Source: PALSA-610 sp038213435 (lineage in GTDB: Bacteria > Actinomycetota > Acidimicrobiia > IMCC26256 > PALSA-610). Taken from it: a stretch of DNA of 64,000 bases. The notes under the pieces were generated by a model, which had not been told where the DNA came from, searched no databases, and saw nothing but the letters and a program-made list of their open reading frames with translations. Both the position numbers and the translations under genes were made by a program. Shown here in pieces: positions 1 through 8,828 of the stretch (position 1 is the first letter of the stretch; every line of letters begins with the position of its first letter). The stretch is taken from positions 62,001 through 126,000 of the forward strand of contig JBBQTI010000002.1 in the NCBI GenBank assembly GCA_038213435.1, in the 5' to 3' direction.

Positions 1-522
1 GACCCGAACGCGCTCATCGATCGCTACGGCGCGGACGCGCTGCGGTGGTGGCTCGCCCGCGAAGTCCCGCGCGTCGGCGAGACCGACTTCTCCGAAGACC
101 GACTCGTCGCGACTGTCAACCGAGACCTTGCCCACGGAATCGGAAATCTCGTGCAGCGGGTGGTCGCGCTGGCCGCACGCGACGACGTGCTGGGCTCCGT
201 CCCGGCCGCCGACGCTCGGCCCCTGCTCACGGCCTGCTCGCAGGTGTCGACGCAGGTTGCGGCCGCGCTCGATGTGCTCGACCTCAAGCGGGCGACCGAG
301 GCGATCCTGGCCGTGGTCGGCGAGACCAACCGGTACATCGAGCGCGCGACGCCGTGGGCCCGGGACCCGTTCGAGGCGCGCCCGATCGTCGCCGCCCTCG
401 TGCAGGCTGTCACGCGCATTGTCGACGAGCTCGCGCCGTTCGTCCCCGACCTCGCCGCTCGGGCGCGCGCCCGCCTCGTCTCGCTCGAGCCCGGTCCGCC
501 GCTCGTCTCGCGACGCTCGTAG
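1..522 (+). CDS. metG: Methionyl-tRNA synthetase, C-terminal part (5' end outside window)
   Basis: The reading frame is open from base 1 and ends at TAG 520-522, giving 173 residues. It opens with DPNALIDRYGADALRWWL, the segment that directly follows the KMSKS loop in class Ia methionyl-tRNA synthetases. It continues through the helical anticodon-binding domain (RDLAHGIGNLVQR, then NRYIERATPWA). In the family this enzyme charges tRNA-Met in the cytoplasm. The catalytic HIGH and KMSKS motifs lie upstream of the window. No C-terminal tRNA-binding extension is present: the protein ends in a short polar tail soon after the helical domain. The gene converges with the acyl-CoA dehydrogenase that follows. 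The family is clear from the segment seen; only the 5' part is missing. Confidence 0.9.
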   Translation, partial: DPNALIDRYGADALRWWLAREVPRVGETDFSEDRLVATVNRDLAHGIGNLVQRVVALAARDDVLGSVPAADARPLLTACSQVSTQVAAALDVLDLKRATEAILAVVGETNRYIERATPWARDPFEARPIVAALVQAVTRIVDELAPFVPDLAARARARLVSLEPGPPLVSRRS

Positions 523-542
523 TAGCGCGACGCGCGGCGGAC

Positions 543-2174
543 TCAGGATCGAGCGAGGGCGTTCTCGGCGAGCCGCCGCGCGATGACGCGCAGGCACAGG
601 GTCTCGTCCGCACCCTCGAAGATCGAGAGCACGCGGGCGTCGACGAAGAAGCGTGAGACCGGGAACTCCTCGGCGTAGCCCATTCCGCCGTGAAGTTGCA
701 TTGCCTCGCGCGTGACCCACTCTGCGGCGCGGCACACGTAGGCCTTCACCATCGACGCCTCGAGCGTGCCCTCACCGGCGGCCATCTTGCGCGCGACGTC
801 GTAGGAGAACTGCCGGCCGGCCTGGATCAGCGTCGCCATTCGTGCGAGCTTCACCTTCGACAGCTGATACTCGAACACGGCCCGGCCGAACACCTTGCGG
901 TCCTGCGCGTACGAGAGTCCCGCTTCGAACGCGGCCTGCATCAGACCGACGGCACGCGCCGCAGTTTGCAGCCGGCCGTTCTCGAATCCGGCCATCTGGA
1001 AGTAGAAGCCGCGGCCGAGCCCGGCCTCGCCACCGATCAGGTTGGCGGCGGGCACGAACCAGCTGTCGAACGCGACCTCGTAGGAATGCATGCCGCGATA
1101 GCCGATCGTGTCGATGGCGCGGCCCTCCATCTTCCCGCCGCGGCCATCGTCGAACGCGAACGCATGGCCCGTGGCCCGGGGTTTCTCGACGATGAGCACC
1201 GAGAGGCCGCGGTGCGCCTTCGTCTTGTCCGGGTCGGTGCGGGCGAGCAGCATCAGCACGTCGGCGCGGCCCGCGAAGGTGGCCCATGTCTTCACGCCGC
1301 TCACGAGCCAGCCGCCGTCGGTCGGGGTCGCGGCCACCTTCACGCCCGCGACGTCGGATCCGTAGTCGGGCTCGGTGACCATGATGCCGACCATCAGCTC
1401 GCCGCTCGCGATGCGCGGGAGCCACGCCCGCTTCTGCTCCTCGGTGCCGCCCGCGACGAGCGCGCGGGTGAGGATCTCCGGGCGGGTGACGAGCGAGCCG
1501 CCGATACCGAGCGATCCCCGCGACAGCTCCTCCGTCGCGACGACCATGCCGATGTAGTCGGATTCGCCACCCGTCGCGAACCCGTCGTACTCCTCCGGCA
1601 CCGAGAGTCCGAAGCCGCCGATCTCGGCGAGGCCCGCGATGATGTCCTCGGGCACGTCGCCGTTCGTGCGGTGCACGTGTTCGGCGACGGGGCGGATCTT
1701 GTCGTCCGCGAAGCGCCGGAACGTGTCGGCGACCAGCTCGAAGTCGGCGCCGAGGTGGGTCGGGCCGGTGCCATGCTTCGCGCACTGGTCGGCGAGCGCC
1801 TCGAGGAAGGCGGGGGCGCGGTGGGCGGTGACGAAGTCGTGCGCGGGCGCGAGCACCGCCGGATCGACGCCCCAGAGGGTCTCGCGACCGACGAGGCGTG
1901 AGACGATGTCGCTGACCGCGTCGGCCACGTAGGCCCGCGCCAACATCGACTCGACCTGGCCGTGCTCGGCGTACCGGCACATGACGCGCGCCGCCTCGAC
2001 GGCCGACCCGGCGTGCGCGAGGTCGTACGCGGTCACCTGCTGCTCGTCGAGCTTGTCGACCGACAGCTTGCCGTCCGAGACGCTCCCGTGGGCCAGGTGC
2101 GAGACCGCGCGATCGACGACCGTCGCGGCCAGATCGACCGCGACGACGGCCTCCCGTTCTTGGTCTGTGCTCAT
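543..2174 (-). CDS. Acyl-CoA dehydrogenase, (2S)-methylsuccinyl-CoA dehydrogenase-like
   Basis: A 543-residue flavoprotein, about 150 residues longer than ordinary acyl-CoA dehydrogenases because of an extra N-terminal helical region (residues ~1-140). The dehydrogenase core follows: GTEEQKRAWLPRIASGE, VTEPDYGSDVAG, and near the C-terminus MQLHGGMGYAEEFPVSRFF. The expected catalytic base is the Glu of IFEGADE (~520). The long N-terminal region and overall length match actinobacterial (2S)-methylsuccinyl-CoA dehydrogenase of the ethylmalonyl-CoA pathway, which makes mesaconyl-CoA. That substrate is my inference. A MaoC protein resembling mesaconyl-CoA hydratase at 6.7 kb supports it. I chose ATG at 2174 (MSTDQE) over an in-frame ATG 15 bases upstream, which adds only MYRAR. 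A generic long-chain dehydrogenase remains possible. Confidence 0.8.
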   Translation of the reverse strand: MSTDQEREAVVAVDLAATVVDRAVSHLAHGSVSDGKLSVDKLDEQQVTAYDLAHAGSAVEAARVMCRYAEHGQVESMLARAYVADAVSDIVSRLVGRETLWGVDPAVLAPAHDFVTAHRAPAFLEALADQCAKHGTGPTHLGADFELVADTFRRFADDKIRPVAEHVHRTNGDVPEDIIAGLAEIGGFGLSVPEEYDGFATGGESDYIGMVVATEELSRGSLGIGGSLVTRPEILTRALVAGGTEEQKRAWLPRIASGELMVGIMVTEPDYGSDVAGVKVAATPTDGGWLVSGVKTWATFAGRADVLMLLARTDPDKTKAHRGLSVLIVEKPRATGHAFAFDDGRGGKMEGRAIDTIGYRGMHSYEVAFDSWFVPAANLIGGEAGLGRGFYFQMAGFENGRLQTAARAVGLMQAAFEAGLSYAQDRKVFGRAVFEYQLSKVKLARMATLIQAGRQFSYDVARKMAAGEGTLEASMVKAYVCRAAEWVTREAMQLHGGMGYAEEFPVSRFFVDARVLSIFEGADETLCLRVIARRLAENALARS

Positions 2175-2228
2175 GCGCGCACGATACATACCGGTCGCCC
2201 GGCCGGCGGCATGCGCATGCCGCCGGCG

Positions 2229-3434
2229 CTACGGCTTCTTCGTCGTCGGGGTGGTGATGGGCACGGTCCCCTTGGGAGCCGTGGTAGCGACGGGCACGGT
2301 TGACGGACGCGTCGTCGCGGCGACCGTCGTCGGCACCGCCGACCACGGCGGGGACGCGGTCGTCGGGGAGGCCGGCGGGGAGGTGGCGGCGGTCGAGCCC
2401 CTTTGCGGGCGGTAGCGCGATCGGGGTCTCGACGAGAAGCCCGGTACCGCTTCGCCGCTACCCGGCGCGAGTGACCAGCCGATCGGTTGGGTCAGGTCGG
2501 CCTGCTTGCTGAGCCGCCAGCGCGCGTCGATGAGCGAGAACACCGCGCGGGCGAGATACTGCGCGCCGTCCGCGGTGAAGTGCACCCCATCGGAGATACG
2601 AGCGACGATCTCCTGGCCGCGCTCGTCGAGGATGCGTCGCGAGTAGGCGCCATCCTTCGTCGAGAAGAGCTTGTAGGTGTCGAGGTACACGACGTCGGGC
2701 CCGCGCTTCGCGGCCTCCTCGCGCATGACCTGACCGATGGCCGCCGCGCCGCGATCCATACTCCTGGTGCCGAGGGTGGGCGGGCCGAGCCAGAACAGGG
2801 TGCGATGGCCCGATCCGACGAGGAGGTCCATCATCCGTGCGACCTTCTGGCGGTATTGGGTCTGCCAGTCGGGAACACCGTCGCCGTTGCCATCGACCTG
2901 GTTGACCACCGGTGCATCGTTCGTGCCGATCATGAACACGACTGCTTCGGGCAGGTCGGACGCCATCTGGTCGGTGGCGCGCTGGTGCCAGTTGCGGACG
3001 TCGTTGCTCCACAATCCGCTGGAGACCCGGTAGTCGATGAGCGTCTGCACGACGCCCGTCGCGCCGACGCGATCGCCGAGAGCCGGGCCGAACGAGCCCG
3101 CGAGCGAGTCACCGCCGATCCAGAGCCGGAGCGGGTGGGCGTGGTCGAGGCTGCGCGTCGCCGGCGCCTTGGCCACGCGGGGCGACACGAGCGTGCCGTT
3201 GGTGCCGAAGCTCGTCGGTTCGGGCACCTTCGGGCCCGCGGCCTGGGCACGTGGGTCCTGGTCACTGAGGGCGTAGGCCGCGACCGCGACGGCCCCGGCG
3301 ATCACGACCACGATGGCCGCCACGATGATCTGTGTCCGGCGGCCGCGGCGCGCGACAAGGCGGCCGCGACGACTGCCTGCGTCCTGAGTGCCTGCGTCCT
3401 CGGTGGACGTCTCGGAGGGGGGATTTCTCGTCAT
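2229..3434 (-). CDS. Membrane-anchored SGNH/GDSL-type hydrolase (DUF459-like)
   Basis: A 401-residue protein with a short basic cytoplasmic N-terminus, one membrane segment (IIVAAIVVVIAGAVAVAAYAL, ~35-55) and an extracytoplasmic SGNH hydrolase domain. Visible blocks are IGGDSLAGSFG (block I with the nucleophilic Ser), GTNDAP (block III) and DGVHFT (block V with catalytic Asp and His). The last ~80 residues are a low-complexity Ser/Thr/Pro-rich tail ending TTPTTKKP, typical of wall-spanning or exposed linkers. In the family such proteins are esterases or acyl-transferases acting on cell-envelope polymers. The substrate cannot be read from sequence. It lies in the same orientation as the ABC exporter upstream of it, 54 bases away, so co-transcription is plausible. 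Confidence 0.8.
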   Translation of the reverse strand: MTRNPPSETSTEDAGTQDAGSRRGRLVARRGRRTQIIVAAIVVVIAGAVAVAAYALSDQDPRAQAAGPKVPEPTSFGTNGTLVSPRVAKAPATRSLDHAHPLRLWIGGDSLAGSFGPALGDRVGATGVVQTLIDYRVSSGLWSNDVRNWHQRATDQMASDLPEAVVFMIGTNDAPVVNQVDGNGDGVPDWQTQYRQKVARMMDLLVGSGHRTLFWLGPPTLGTRSMDRGAAAIGQVMREEAAKRGPDVVYLDTYKLFSTKDGAYSRRILDERGQEIVARISDGVHFTADGAQYLARAVFSLIDARWRLSKQADLTQPIGWSLAPGSGEAVPGFSSRPRSRYRPQRGSTAATSPPASPTTASPPWSAVPTTVAATTRPSTVPVATTAPKGTVPITTPTTKKP

Positions 3435-3488
3435 CGCGGGATTACAGGAGCGTAGTGGCCGTCGTCGCAGCCGGCTGTGCGGACCTCG

Positions 3489-5366
3489 CTATGCGGTCTT
3501 CTCGTCGCCCTCGGGCCGGCCCAACTGGGTTCGGTACAGCTCGGCGTACACGCCGCCACGAGCCAGGAGCTCGCTGTGCGTACCGGACTCGACGATGCGC
3601 CCGCCGTCCACCACGACAATGCGGTCGGCGTCGACGATCGTCGAGAGACGGTGCGCGATCACGATCGCGGTCCGGCCGCGTAGCGCCTCGTCGAACGCGC
3701 GCTGGATCGCGAGCTCCGACTCGGAGTCGAGGTGCGATGTCGCCTCGTCGAGGATCACGATCGCCGGGTTCTTGAGGAGGAGTCGTGCGATTGCCAGGCG
3801 TTGCTTCTCGCCGCCCGACATCCGGTATCCGCGTTCGCCGACGACGGTGTCGAGGCCGTCGGGGAGTGACACGACGAGGTCCCAGATCCGCGCCCCCTCC
3901 AGGGCGTGGCGGAGCTCGGAGTCGGTCGCGCTCGGCCGCGCGAAGAGCAGATTGGCGCGGATGGTGTCGTGGAACAGATGTGGGTCCTGCGGCACGAGCC
4001 CGATCGCGGCGTGCACGGATTCGAGCGTGAGGTCTCGCACGTCATGATCATCGATCCGCACCGCGCCCTGGATGGTCTCGTACACGCGCGGTACGAGCAT
4101 GGCGATGGTGGTCTTGCCTGCTCCGGACGCGCCGACCAGCGCGACGGTGTCGCCGGGCTCGATCACGAGCGACACGTCCCGCAGAGTCCAATCGCTGGGC
4201 TCGTCACCGCCCGGAGTCCCGGGTGCCTCCAGTGACTCGAGCGAGACCTCGCGACCGGGCGGATGGCGGAACCACACGTGGTCGAGCTCCACGCGACCCC
4301 GCGGCCGGACGAGATCGGTCGCGTCGGGCCGGTCGGTGATCGCGGCGGGAAAGTCGATCACCTCGAAGACCCGCTCGAACGACACGAGCGCCGTCAGCAC
4401 GTCGACCCGCGAGTTCGTGAGCTGCGCGAGCGGTTGGTAGATCTGCTCGACGTAGAGAACGAAGGCGGCCAGGGTGCCGACGGAGATGGTGCCGGAGATC
4501 GCGAGGTTGCCGCCGATCCAGAACACGATCGCGGTGCCGATCGCAGTGACCAGCCCGAGTGCGATGAAGAGCACTCGGCTGTACATCGCGGTCGTCACGC
4601 CGATGTCGCGAACCTTTGCGGCCCGGCCGGAGAATTCGCCGCGTTCGCGATCGGGTCGTCCAAAGAGCTTGGCGAGCATCGCTCCGGCGACGTTGAACCG
4701 CTCGGCTGTGATGTTGTTCATCTCCGCGTTCTGTTGCATGCCCGCGCGCGCGAGCTTTTGAATGCGTGGTCCGAGCCGGCGGGCCGGATAGATGAACGCC
4801 GGCAGCGCGACGAGCGTCATCAGCGTGATTCGCCAGTCGAGCTTGAACATGATGGTCAGTGTCACGGCGAGCTGGATGACATTCTGCAACACCGTGCCCA
4901 GCGTCGTTGTCACCGCTTGTTGCGCGCCGACGACGTCGCTGTTCAATCGCGACTGCAGCGCACCGGTCTGCGTGCGCGTGAAGAATGCGATCGGCATGCG
5001 TTGCACGTGGTCGAAGAGCGCGACGCGCAGGTCGTAGATCAGCCCTTCACCGATCCGGGCGGAGTAGTAGCGCTGCACCAACGAGAGGGCGGCGTTCGCC
5101 AGCGCGAGACCGACTGCCGCCAGCGCGATCCACATCACGAGGGAGCGGTCGCGGTGCGGGATCGCGGTATTGATCAGGCTCCGCACCAACAATGGCGGAA
5201 GGGCCGTCGTGAACGCTCCGGCGACGACCGCGACGATGAACGCGATCAGCGGGCGCAGGTACGGACGGATATAGGTGAGGACGCGGCGCATGACGGTCCG
5301 GTCGATGCGACGCTGCGTGATTGCCTCGTCGCGCCGGAAGCCCATCATCGTGCGGTGTTCCATCAT
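3489..5366 (-). CDS. ABC exporter half-transporter (fused permease and ATPase)
   Basis: A 625-residue type IV ABC exporter. A six-helix membrane domain (~30-330, starting VLTYIRPYLRPLIAFIV) is fused to a nucleotide-binding domain. Walker A is GASGAGKTT (~409-417), the signature is MSGGEKQRLAIAR (~515), Walker B is VILDEATSHLD with the catalytic Glu intact, and the H-loop is in IVIAHRLSTI. All ATPase motifs are canonical, so it could work as a homodimer. About 30 residues between the core and the Walker A strand (around ESLEAPGTPGGDE) look like an insertion. The two ATG codons at the start are adjacent (MMEH). The substrate is unknown; lipid or drug export is the usual family role. The gene is divergent from the acyl-CoA dehydrogenase at 5498 and sits 54 bases upstream of the SGNH hydrolase gene. 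Confidence 0.9.
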   Translation of the reverse strand: MMEHRTMMGFRRDEAITQRRIDRTVMRRVLTYIRPYLRPLIAFIVAVVAGAFTTALPPLLVRSLINTAIPHRDRSLVMWIALAAVGLALANAALSLVQRYYSARIGEGLIYDLRVALFDHVQRMPIAFFTRTQTGALQSRLNSDVVGAQQAVTTTLGTVLQNVIQLAVTLTIMFKLDWRITLMTLVALPAFIYPARRLGPRIQKLARAGMQQNAEMNNITAERFNVAGAMLAKLFGRPDRERGEFSGRAAKVRDIGVTTAMYSRVLFIALGLVTAIGTAIVFWIGGNLAISGTISVGTLAAFVLYVEQIYQPLAQLTNSRVDVLTALVSFERVFEVIDFPAAITDRPDATDLVRPRGRVELDHVWFRHPPGREVSLESLEAPGTPGGDEPSDWTLRDVSLVIEPGDTVALVGASGAGKTTIAMLVPRVYETIQGAVRIDDHDVRDLTLESVHAAIGLVPQDPHLFHDTIRANLLFARPSATDSELRHALEGARIWDLVVSLPDGLDTVVGERGYRMSGGEKQRLAIARLLLKNPAIVILDEATSHLDSESELAIQRAFDEALRGRTAIVIAHRLSTIVDADRIVVVDGGRIVESGTHSELLARGGVYAELYRTQLGRPEGDEKTA

Positions 5367-5497
5367 CGGCGATCGAGGGTACCGGCCTCGGCGCCCCGCA
5401 GGGTTCCGCTTCTAGAGTGACGGGGCGAGGCGCAGCCCGCAGACGCGGACCTCTCATGAGTCTGCGCGGGTGATCGAGCGCCGGAGGGTGGAGACGC

Positions 5498-6661
5498 ATG
5501 AAGATGACCGACACCGATCCCGAAGTGCGTCGCGAGCTGGTCGATACCGTCCGGCGGTTCATCACCCGCGAAGTGATGCCGGTCGCGTCCGACCTCGAGC
5601 ACGCGGACACCTACCCCGAGGCCATCGTCGAGCAGATGAAGGCGCTCGGCCTGTTCGGGATCGCGATCCCCGAGGCGTACGGCGGTCTCGGGCTCGACCT
5701 GCTCACGTACACCGAGGTGGTGGAGGAGCTCGCGTACGGCTGGATGTCGCTGTCGGGCGTCGTCAACACGCACACGATCGCCGCGCATCTGATCGTGCAC
5801 CACGGCACCGAGGAGCAAAAGCGCCGGTGGCTCCCGCGCATGGCGACCGGCGAGCTGCGCGGGTGCCTCTCGCTGTCGGAGGCCGACGCGGGCAGCGACA
5901 CGCGCAACCTCGCGTGCCGCGCGGCGCGCGACGGCGACGAGTTCGTCGTGACCGGCACGAAGATGTGGGTGACCAACGGCGAGCGCGCGGGAATCGTCGC
6001 ACTCGCGGTACGCACGGACGAGGGCATCTCGTGCCTGATCGTCGAGAAGGATCCGGGGCCGCGCTTCGGCGGCATCGCGGTCAGCCGCAACATCGGCAAG
6101 CTCGGCTACAAGGGCATCGAGACGGTCGAGATGACGTACGACGGCCACCGGGTGCCGGCCGACGCGTTGCTCGGAGACGCGGGTCGCGGTCTCGGTTACA
6201 TCCTCGGCGCGCTGGAGGTGGGCCGCATCAACATCGCCGCGCGCGCGGTCGGTGTCGCGCGCGCGGCCTTCGACGCGGCGCTCGCGTACGCGCAGGAGCG
6301 ACGCACGATGGGCAAGCCGATCGCGGAGCACCAGGCGATCCAGATGAAGATCGCCGACATGGCGACCAAGCTCGAGGCCGCGCGGCTGCTCACTCGGAGC
6401 GCGGCCGAAAGGAAGCAGGCGGGGGAACGCGCCGACGTCGAGGCCGGTATGGCGAAGCTGTTCGCGAGCGAGGCCGCGTTCGAGATCGCGACCGACGCGC
6501 TGCGCATCCACGGCGGCGTCGGCTACACCACCGAGCTCCCGGTCGAGCGCTACTACCGCGACGCGCCGCTCATGATCATCGGTGAAGGTACGAACGAGAT
6601 CCAACGGCTCGTGATCGCGCGCGGTCTGCTCGCTCGCGCGTCCGGCAAGGCGCCTGGATAG
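5498..6661 (+). CDS. Acyl-CoA dehydrogenase
   Basis: A 387-residue protein of normal family length. It has the FAD/substrate motifs LSLSEADAGSDTRN and GTKMWVTNG, and near the C-terminus DALRIHGGVGYTTELPVERYYRDA followed by GEGTNEIQR. The first Glu of EGTNE (~363) is the usual catalytic base. It performs alpha,beta-dehydrogenation of an acyl-CoA thioester, passing electrons to ETF. The preferred chain is not determinable; the EGTNE arrangement is that of the short/medium/branched-chain group. A purine-rich GGAGGGTGGAG precedes the ATG by a few bases. The MaoC gene begins 9 bases after its stop, so the two are very likely one operon catalysing successive dehydrogenation and hydration. Confidence 0.92.
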   Translation: MKMTDTDPEVRRELVDTVRRFITREVMPVASDLEHADTYPEAIVEQMKALGLFGIAIPEAYGGLGLDLLTYTEVVEELAYGWMSLSGVVNTHTIAAHLIVHHGTEEQKRRWLPRMATGELRGCLSLSEADAGSDTRNLACRAARDGDEFVVTGTKMWVTNGERAGIVALAVRTDEGISCLIVEKDPGPRFGGIAVSRNIGKLGYKGIETVEMTYDGHRVPADALLGDAGRGLGYILGALEVGRINIAARAVGVARAAFDAALAYAQERRTMGKPIAEHQAIQMKIADMATKLEAARLLTRSAAERKQAGERADVEAGMAKLFASEAAFEIATDALRIHGGVGYTTELPVERYYRDAPLMIIGEGTNEIQRLVIARGLLARASGKAPG

Positions 6662-6670
6662 CCTCGGTCC

Positions 6671-7177
6671 ATGACCGTCCACGAGCGCCCGTTCGGCCGC
6701 TACTTCGAGGACTTCGAGCCCGGCGACGTCTACAAGCACTGGCCGGGCAAGACCATCACCGAGTACGACGACCACCTGTTCTGCCTGATGACGATGAACC
6801 ACCATCCATTGCACCTCGACGCCTGGTTCGCCGAGCGGCAGACCCAGTTCGGCAAGAACGTCGTGGTGGGCAACCTCGTCTACTCGCTCGTGCTCGGTAT
6901 GTCGGTCGCCGACGTGAGTGGCGTGGCGATCGCCAACCTCGAAGTCGAGTCGCTGCAGCACAAGCTCCCGACCTTTCACGGCGACACGATCTACGCCGAG
7001 ACGAAGGTGCTCGAGAAGAAGGAGTCGCAGAGCAAACCCGACCGCGGCGTGGTCTCGGTCGAGTCGCGCGGGTTCAATCAACGAGGCGAGGAGGTGTGTT
7101 ACTTCCGGCGCCGCGTCATGGTCCCGAAACGGTCGGCGGCGCAGCCGCGGGAACGGCCCTACACATCACCCGACTGA
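6671..7177 (+). CDS. MaoC-family hydratase, actinobacterial mesaconyl-CoA hydratase-like
   Basis: A 168-residue single hot-dog-fold protein. The conserved block DDHLFCLMTMNHHPLHLDAW contains the Asp/His pair expected of an R-hydratase active site. It is followed by NVVVGNLVYSLVLGMSVADVSG and the FHGDTIYAE block. From memory of the family, this form is very close to the short MaoC protein found with crotonyl-CoA carboxylase/reductase and ethylmalonyl-CoA mutase genes in streptomycetes, where mesaconyl-CoA hydration is the assigned role. The rest of that pathway is not in this window. It directly follows an acyl-CoA dehydrogenase with 9 intervening bases. A general enoyl-CoA hydratase is the alternative. 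Confidence 0.85.
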   Translation: MTVHERPFGRYFEDFEPGDVYKHWPGKTITEYDDHLFCLMTMNHHPLHLDAWFAERQTQFGKNVVVGNLVYSLVLGMSVADVSGVAIANLEVESLQHKLPTFHGDTIYAETKVLEKKESQSKPDRGVVSVESRGFNQRGEEVCYFRRRVMVPKRSAAQPRERPYTSPD

Positions 7178-7243
7178 CGACCGGTCCCTCCGTCGGCTCC
7201 GGAAGCGGGTTAGCGTCTGCCGGTTCCTACTGGAGGTTGACCC

Positions 7244-7908
7244 GTGACCGATCTTCCCCCGCCCCCGCCGCCGCCGTACGGCGCACCCCCGCCCGGGTCC
7301 GGCGCCCCCGACGTCGGTGCCGCCGTCTCGTACGGATGGAAGAAATTCCAACAGAACGTCGGTCCGATGCTCATCGTCGTGCTCATTCCGGTCGCCGCCC
7401 AGATCGTGCTCTCGCTCATCGGGCAGGTCGCGATCAATTCGCTGGCGGGCGCATTGGTGTTCCAGGTCATCGGGATCGTCGTCAGCGCAGTCGCCGGACT
7501 CGGTCTGTATCGCACGGCGTTGATGATCACCGCAGGCGAGCCGGCCGATGTCGGCAAGGCCTTTCAGTACGACAGGTGGGGCGAGTGGATCGTGTTCTCG
7601 TTCGTGTTCGGGCTCATGGTGGGCGTCGGCCTCGTGCTCTGCATCATCCGCGGCTTGTTCGTATTGGCGTTCTTCGGCCTCGCGCCGTTCTATTTCATCG
7701 ACAAGCGCATGGGTCTCGGCGAGGCCTTGAGCGCGAGCCGGGCGGCCGTGCAGAGCAAGGGACCGCGTTCCCGATTCTCCTTTCGATCATCGTCGGGGTG
7801 CTCGGTCTCATTGCCTGCATCGTCGGCGTGTTCGTGACGGAGGCCATCGCCTACATCGCGGTCGCGTACCTGTACCGATACGCGACGGGGCAGCCGGTCG
7901 CCGCGTAG
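7244..7908 (+). pseudogene. Proline-rich integral membrane protein, apparent single-base frameshift
   Basis: GTG 7244 follows TACTGGAGGTTGACCC (a good GGAGG ribosome site) and begins MTDLPPPPPPPYGAPPPG, a proline-rich cytoplasmic tail. Several membrane segments follow (MLIVVLIPVAAQIVLSLIG, VFSFVFGLMVGVGLVLCII, LFVLAFFGLAPFYF). After SRAAVQSKG the frame turns into Arg/Ser-rich nonsense. From 7759 the +1 frame continues sensibly as GTAFPILLSIIVGVLGLIAC and ends AYLYRYATGQPVAA at 7908. One extra G in the GGG at 7759-7761 restores a single ~221-residue protein, so this is a one-base deletion or a sequencing error. No function is known; the layout resembles actinobacterial proline-rich DUF-type membrane proteins. 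The HIT protein starts 5 bases later. Confidence 0.7.
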
Positions 7909-7913
7909 TCCGC

Positions 7914-8345
7914 GTGGCCCACGGCGATTGCCTGTTCTGCGCGATCGTCGGGGGCGAGGCGGCGGCGCACGTCGTGCTCGACGAGCCCGACGTGGTCGGC
8001 TTCCTCGACGTACGTCCCGTGTTCAAGGGTCACGTGCTCGTGGTTCCACGCCGGCATGTCGTGACGCTGACAGAGGTTCCGACACCCCTCCTGACTTCGC
8101 TGTTCGTCGCGGTCCGGCGTTGCGCGGGCGCGGTCGTAGCCGGTCTGGGCGCGCAGGGATCCTGGGTTGCGCAGAACAACGTCGTCAGCCAGGCCGTGCC
8201 GCACGTGCACGTGCACGTCGTACCCCGCACGAAGGGCGATGGTCTGCGCGGGTTCTTCTGGCCGCGGCAGAAGTACGCGGACGAACACGAGATGTCGGAG
8301 TACGCGGATCGTCTTCGTGTCGCGTTGGCGAACGCGGAGGAGTAA
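7914..8345 (+). CDS. HIT-family hydrolase
   Basis: A 143-residue histidine-triad protein starting at GTG 7914. The N-terminal CLFCAIVGGEAAAHVVLDEP carries CxxC, part of the zinc site common in bacterial HIT proteins. The catalytic triad HVHVHVVP is at ~96-103. The family hydrolyses or transfers nucleotides (AMP-lysine, ADP-sulphurylase or diadenosine polyphosphate substrates); the physiological substrate here is open. The tail GFFWPRQKYADEHEMSEYADRLR is typical of the actinobacterial branch. The gene follows the preceding membrane-protein gene by 5 bases and converges with bldC (stops 5 bases apart). Confidence 0.9.
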   Translation: MAHGDCLFCAIVGGEAAAHVVLDEPDVVGFLDVRPVFKGHVLVVPRRHVVTLTEVPTPLLTSLFVAVRRCAGAVVAGLGAQGSWVAQNNVVSQAVPHVHVHVVPRTKGDGLRGFFWPRQKYADEHEMSEYADRLRVALANAEE

Positions 8346-8350
8346 TCCGG

Positions 8351-8551
8351 TCAGCTGACCTCGTTCGCGGCCTCGACCGCCTTGCGAACCTCGGAGAGCC
8401 GATACCGACGGTGGCCGCCGATCGTCTTGATCGCCCGCAGTCTGCCGGTTCGGGCCCAGCGGGTCACCGTCTTCGGATTGACGCGGAACATCTCCGCGAC
8501 CTCCGCCGGCGTGAGCAGCCGGTCGTTCGTCGAATCTTCGTTGGGCATCAT
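8351..8551 (-). CDS. bldC: BldC-type MerR-like DNA-binding regulator
   Basis: A 66-residue protein starting at ATG 8551 (MMPNEDSTNDRLLTPAEVAE), preceded by GAGGGCGGGACGCG. It is a small single-domain MerR/excisionase-like helix-turn-helix protein: LLTPAEVAEMFRVNPKTVTR then WARTGRLRAIKTIGGHRRYR. This is nearly superimposable on Streptomyces BldC, which binds promoters as head-to-tail oligomers and controls the onset of differentiation. The longer frame upstream to 8845 has no coding character and overlaps an inverted repeat, so I rejected it. A conserved partner gene is not evident. In a non-streptomycete its targets are unknown. Confidence 0.9.
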   Translation of the reverse strand: MMPNEDSTNDRLLTPAEVAEMFRVNPKTVTRWARTGRLRAIKTIGGHRRYRLSEVRKAVEAANEVS

Positions 8552-8780
8552 CGCGTCCCGCCCTCTTCCCGCGCGCTCCGGGTCCACCCGCCCGGATTCG
8601 CGCCCATAGTGGCAGAATTTGGGAGATGAGCGCCATTGCGCTCGCTCGGGCCTTCTTGGGACGCCCTTCGGGGGACCGTCGGTCGAAACCTGTAACGCTG
8701 TCACGCTGTTGTGACGCGCCGATTCGTACCGTCCTCCTGGGACAAGGATCGCCCTCCCAGCCCCCGAAGTCCCGGTTGAT

Positions 8781-8814
8781 GATGCCCCCCACCGTCCCCC
8801 CGGTTGGGGGCATC
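8781..8814. promoter_or_regulatory. 9-bp perfect inverted repeat between bldC and the divergent gene at 8884
   Basis: GATGCCCCC (8781-8789) and GGGGGCATC (8806-8814) form a perfect inverted repeat around a 16-base C-rich spacer. It lies in the 332-bp gene-free stretch between two divergent genes, so it is more likely an operator or an mRNA-leader hairpin than a terminator. No U-tract follows. The rest of the stretch (8552-8780) holds nothing else I recognise. Confidence 0.45.
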
Positions 8815-8828
8815 GTCGCGAGGGCGCC

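Noticed and set aside
690..1901. Long plus-strand open frames opposite the acyl-CoA dehydrogenase, and similar long antisense frames throughout (for example 5363-7081 minus, 17097-18884 minus, 20180-22366 plus)
   Set aside because: They mirror codons of real genes on the other strand in high-GC DNA, have His/Arg/Asp-rich composition and no family resemblance.
7755..7765. Programmed -1 frameshift in the membrane-protein gene
   Set aside because: The site AGC AAG GGA is not a classical X-XXY-YYZ slippery heptamer and there is no obvious pseudoknot; a lost base is simpler.
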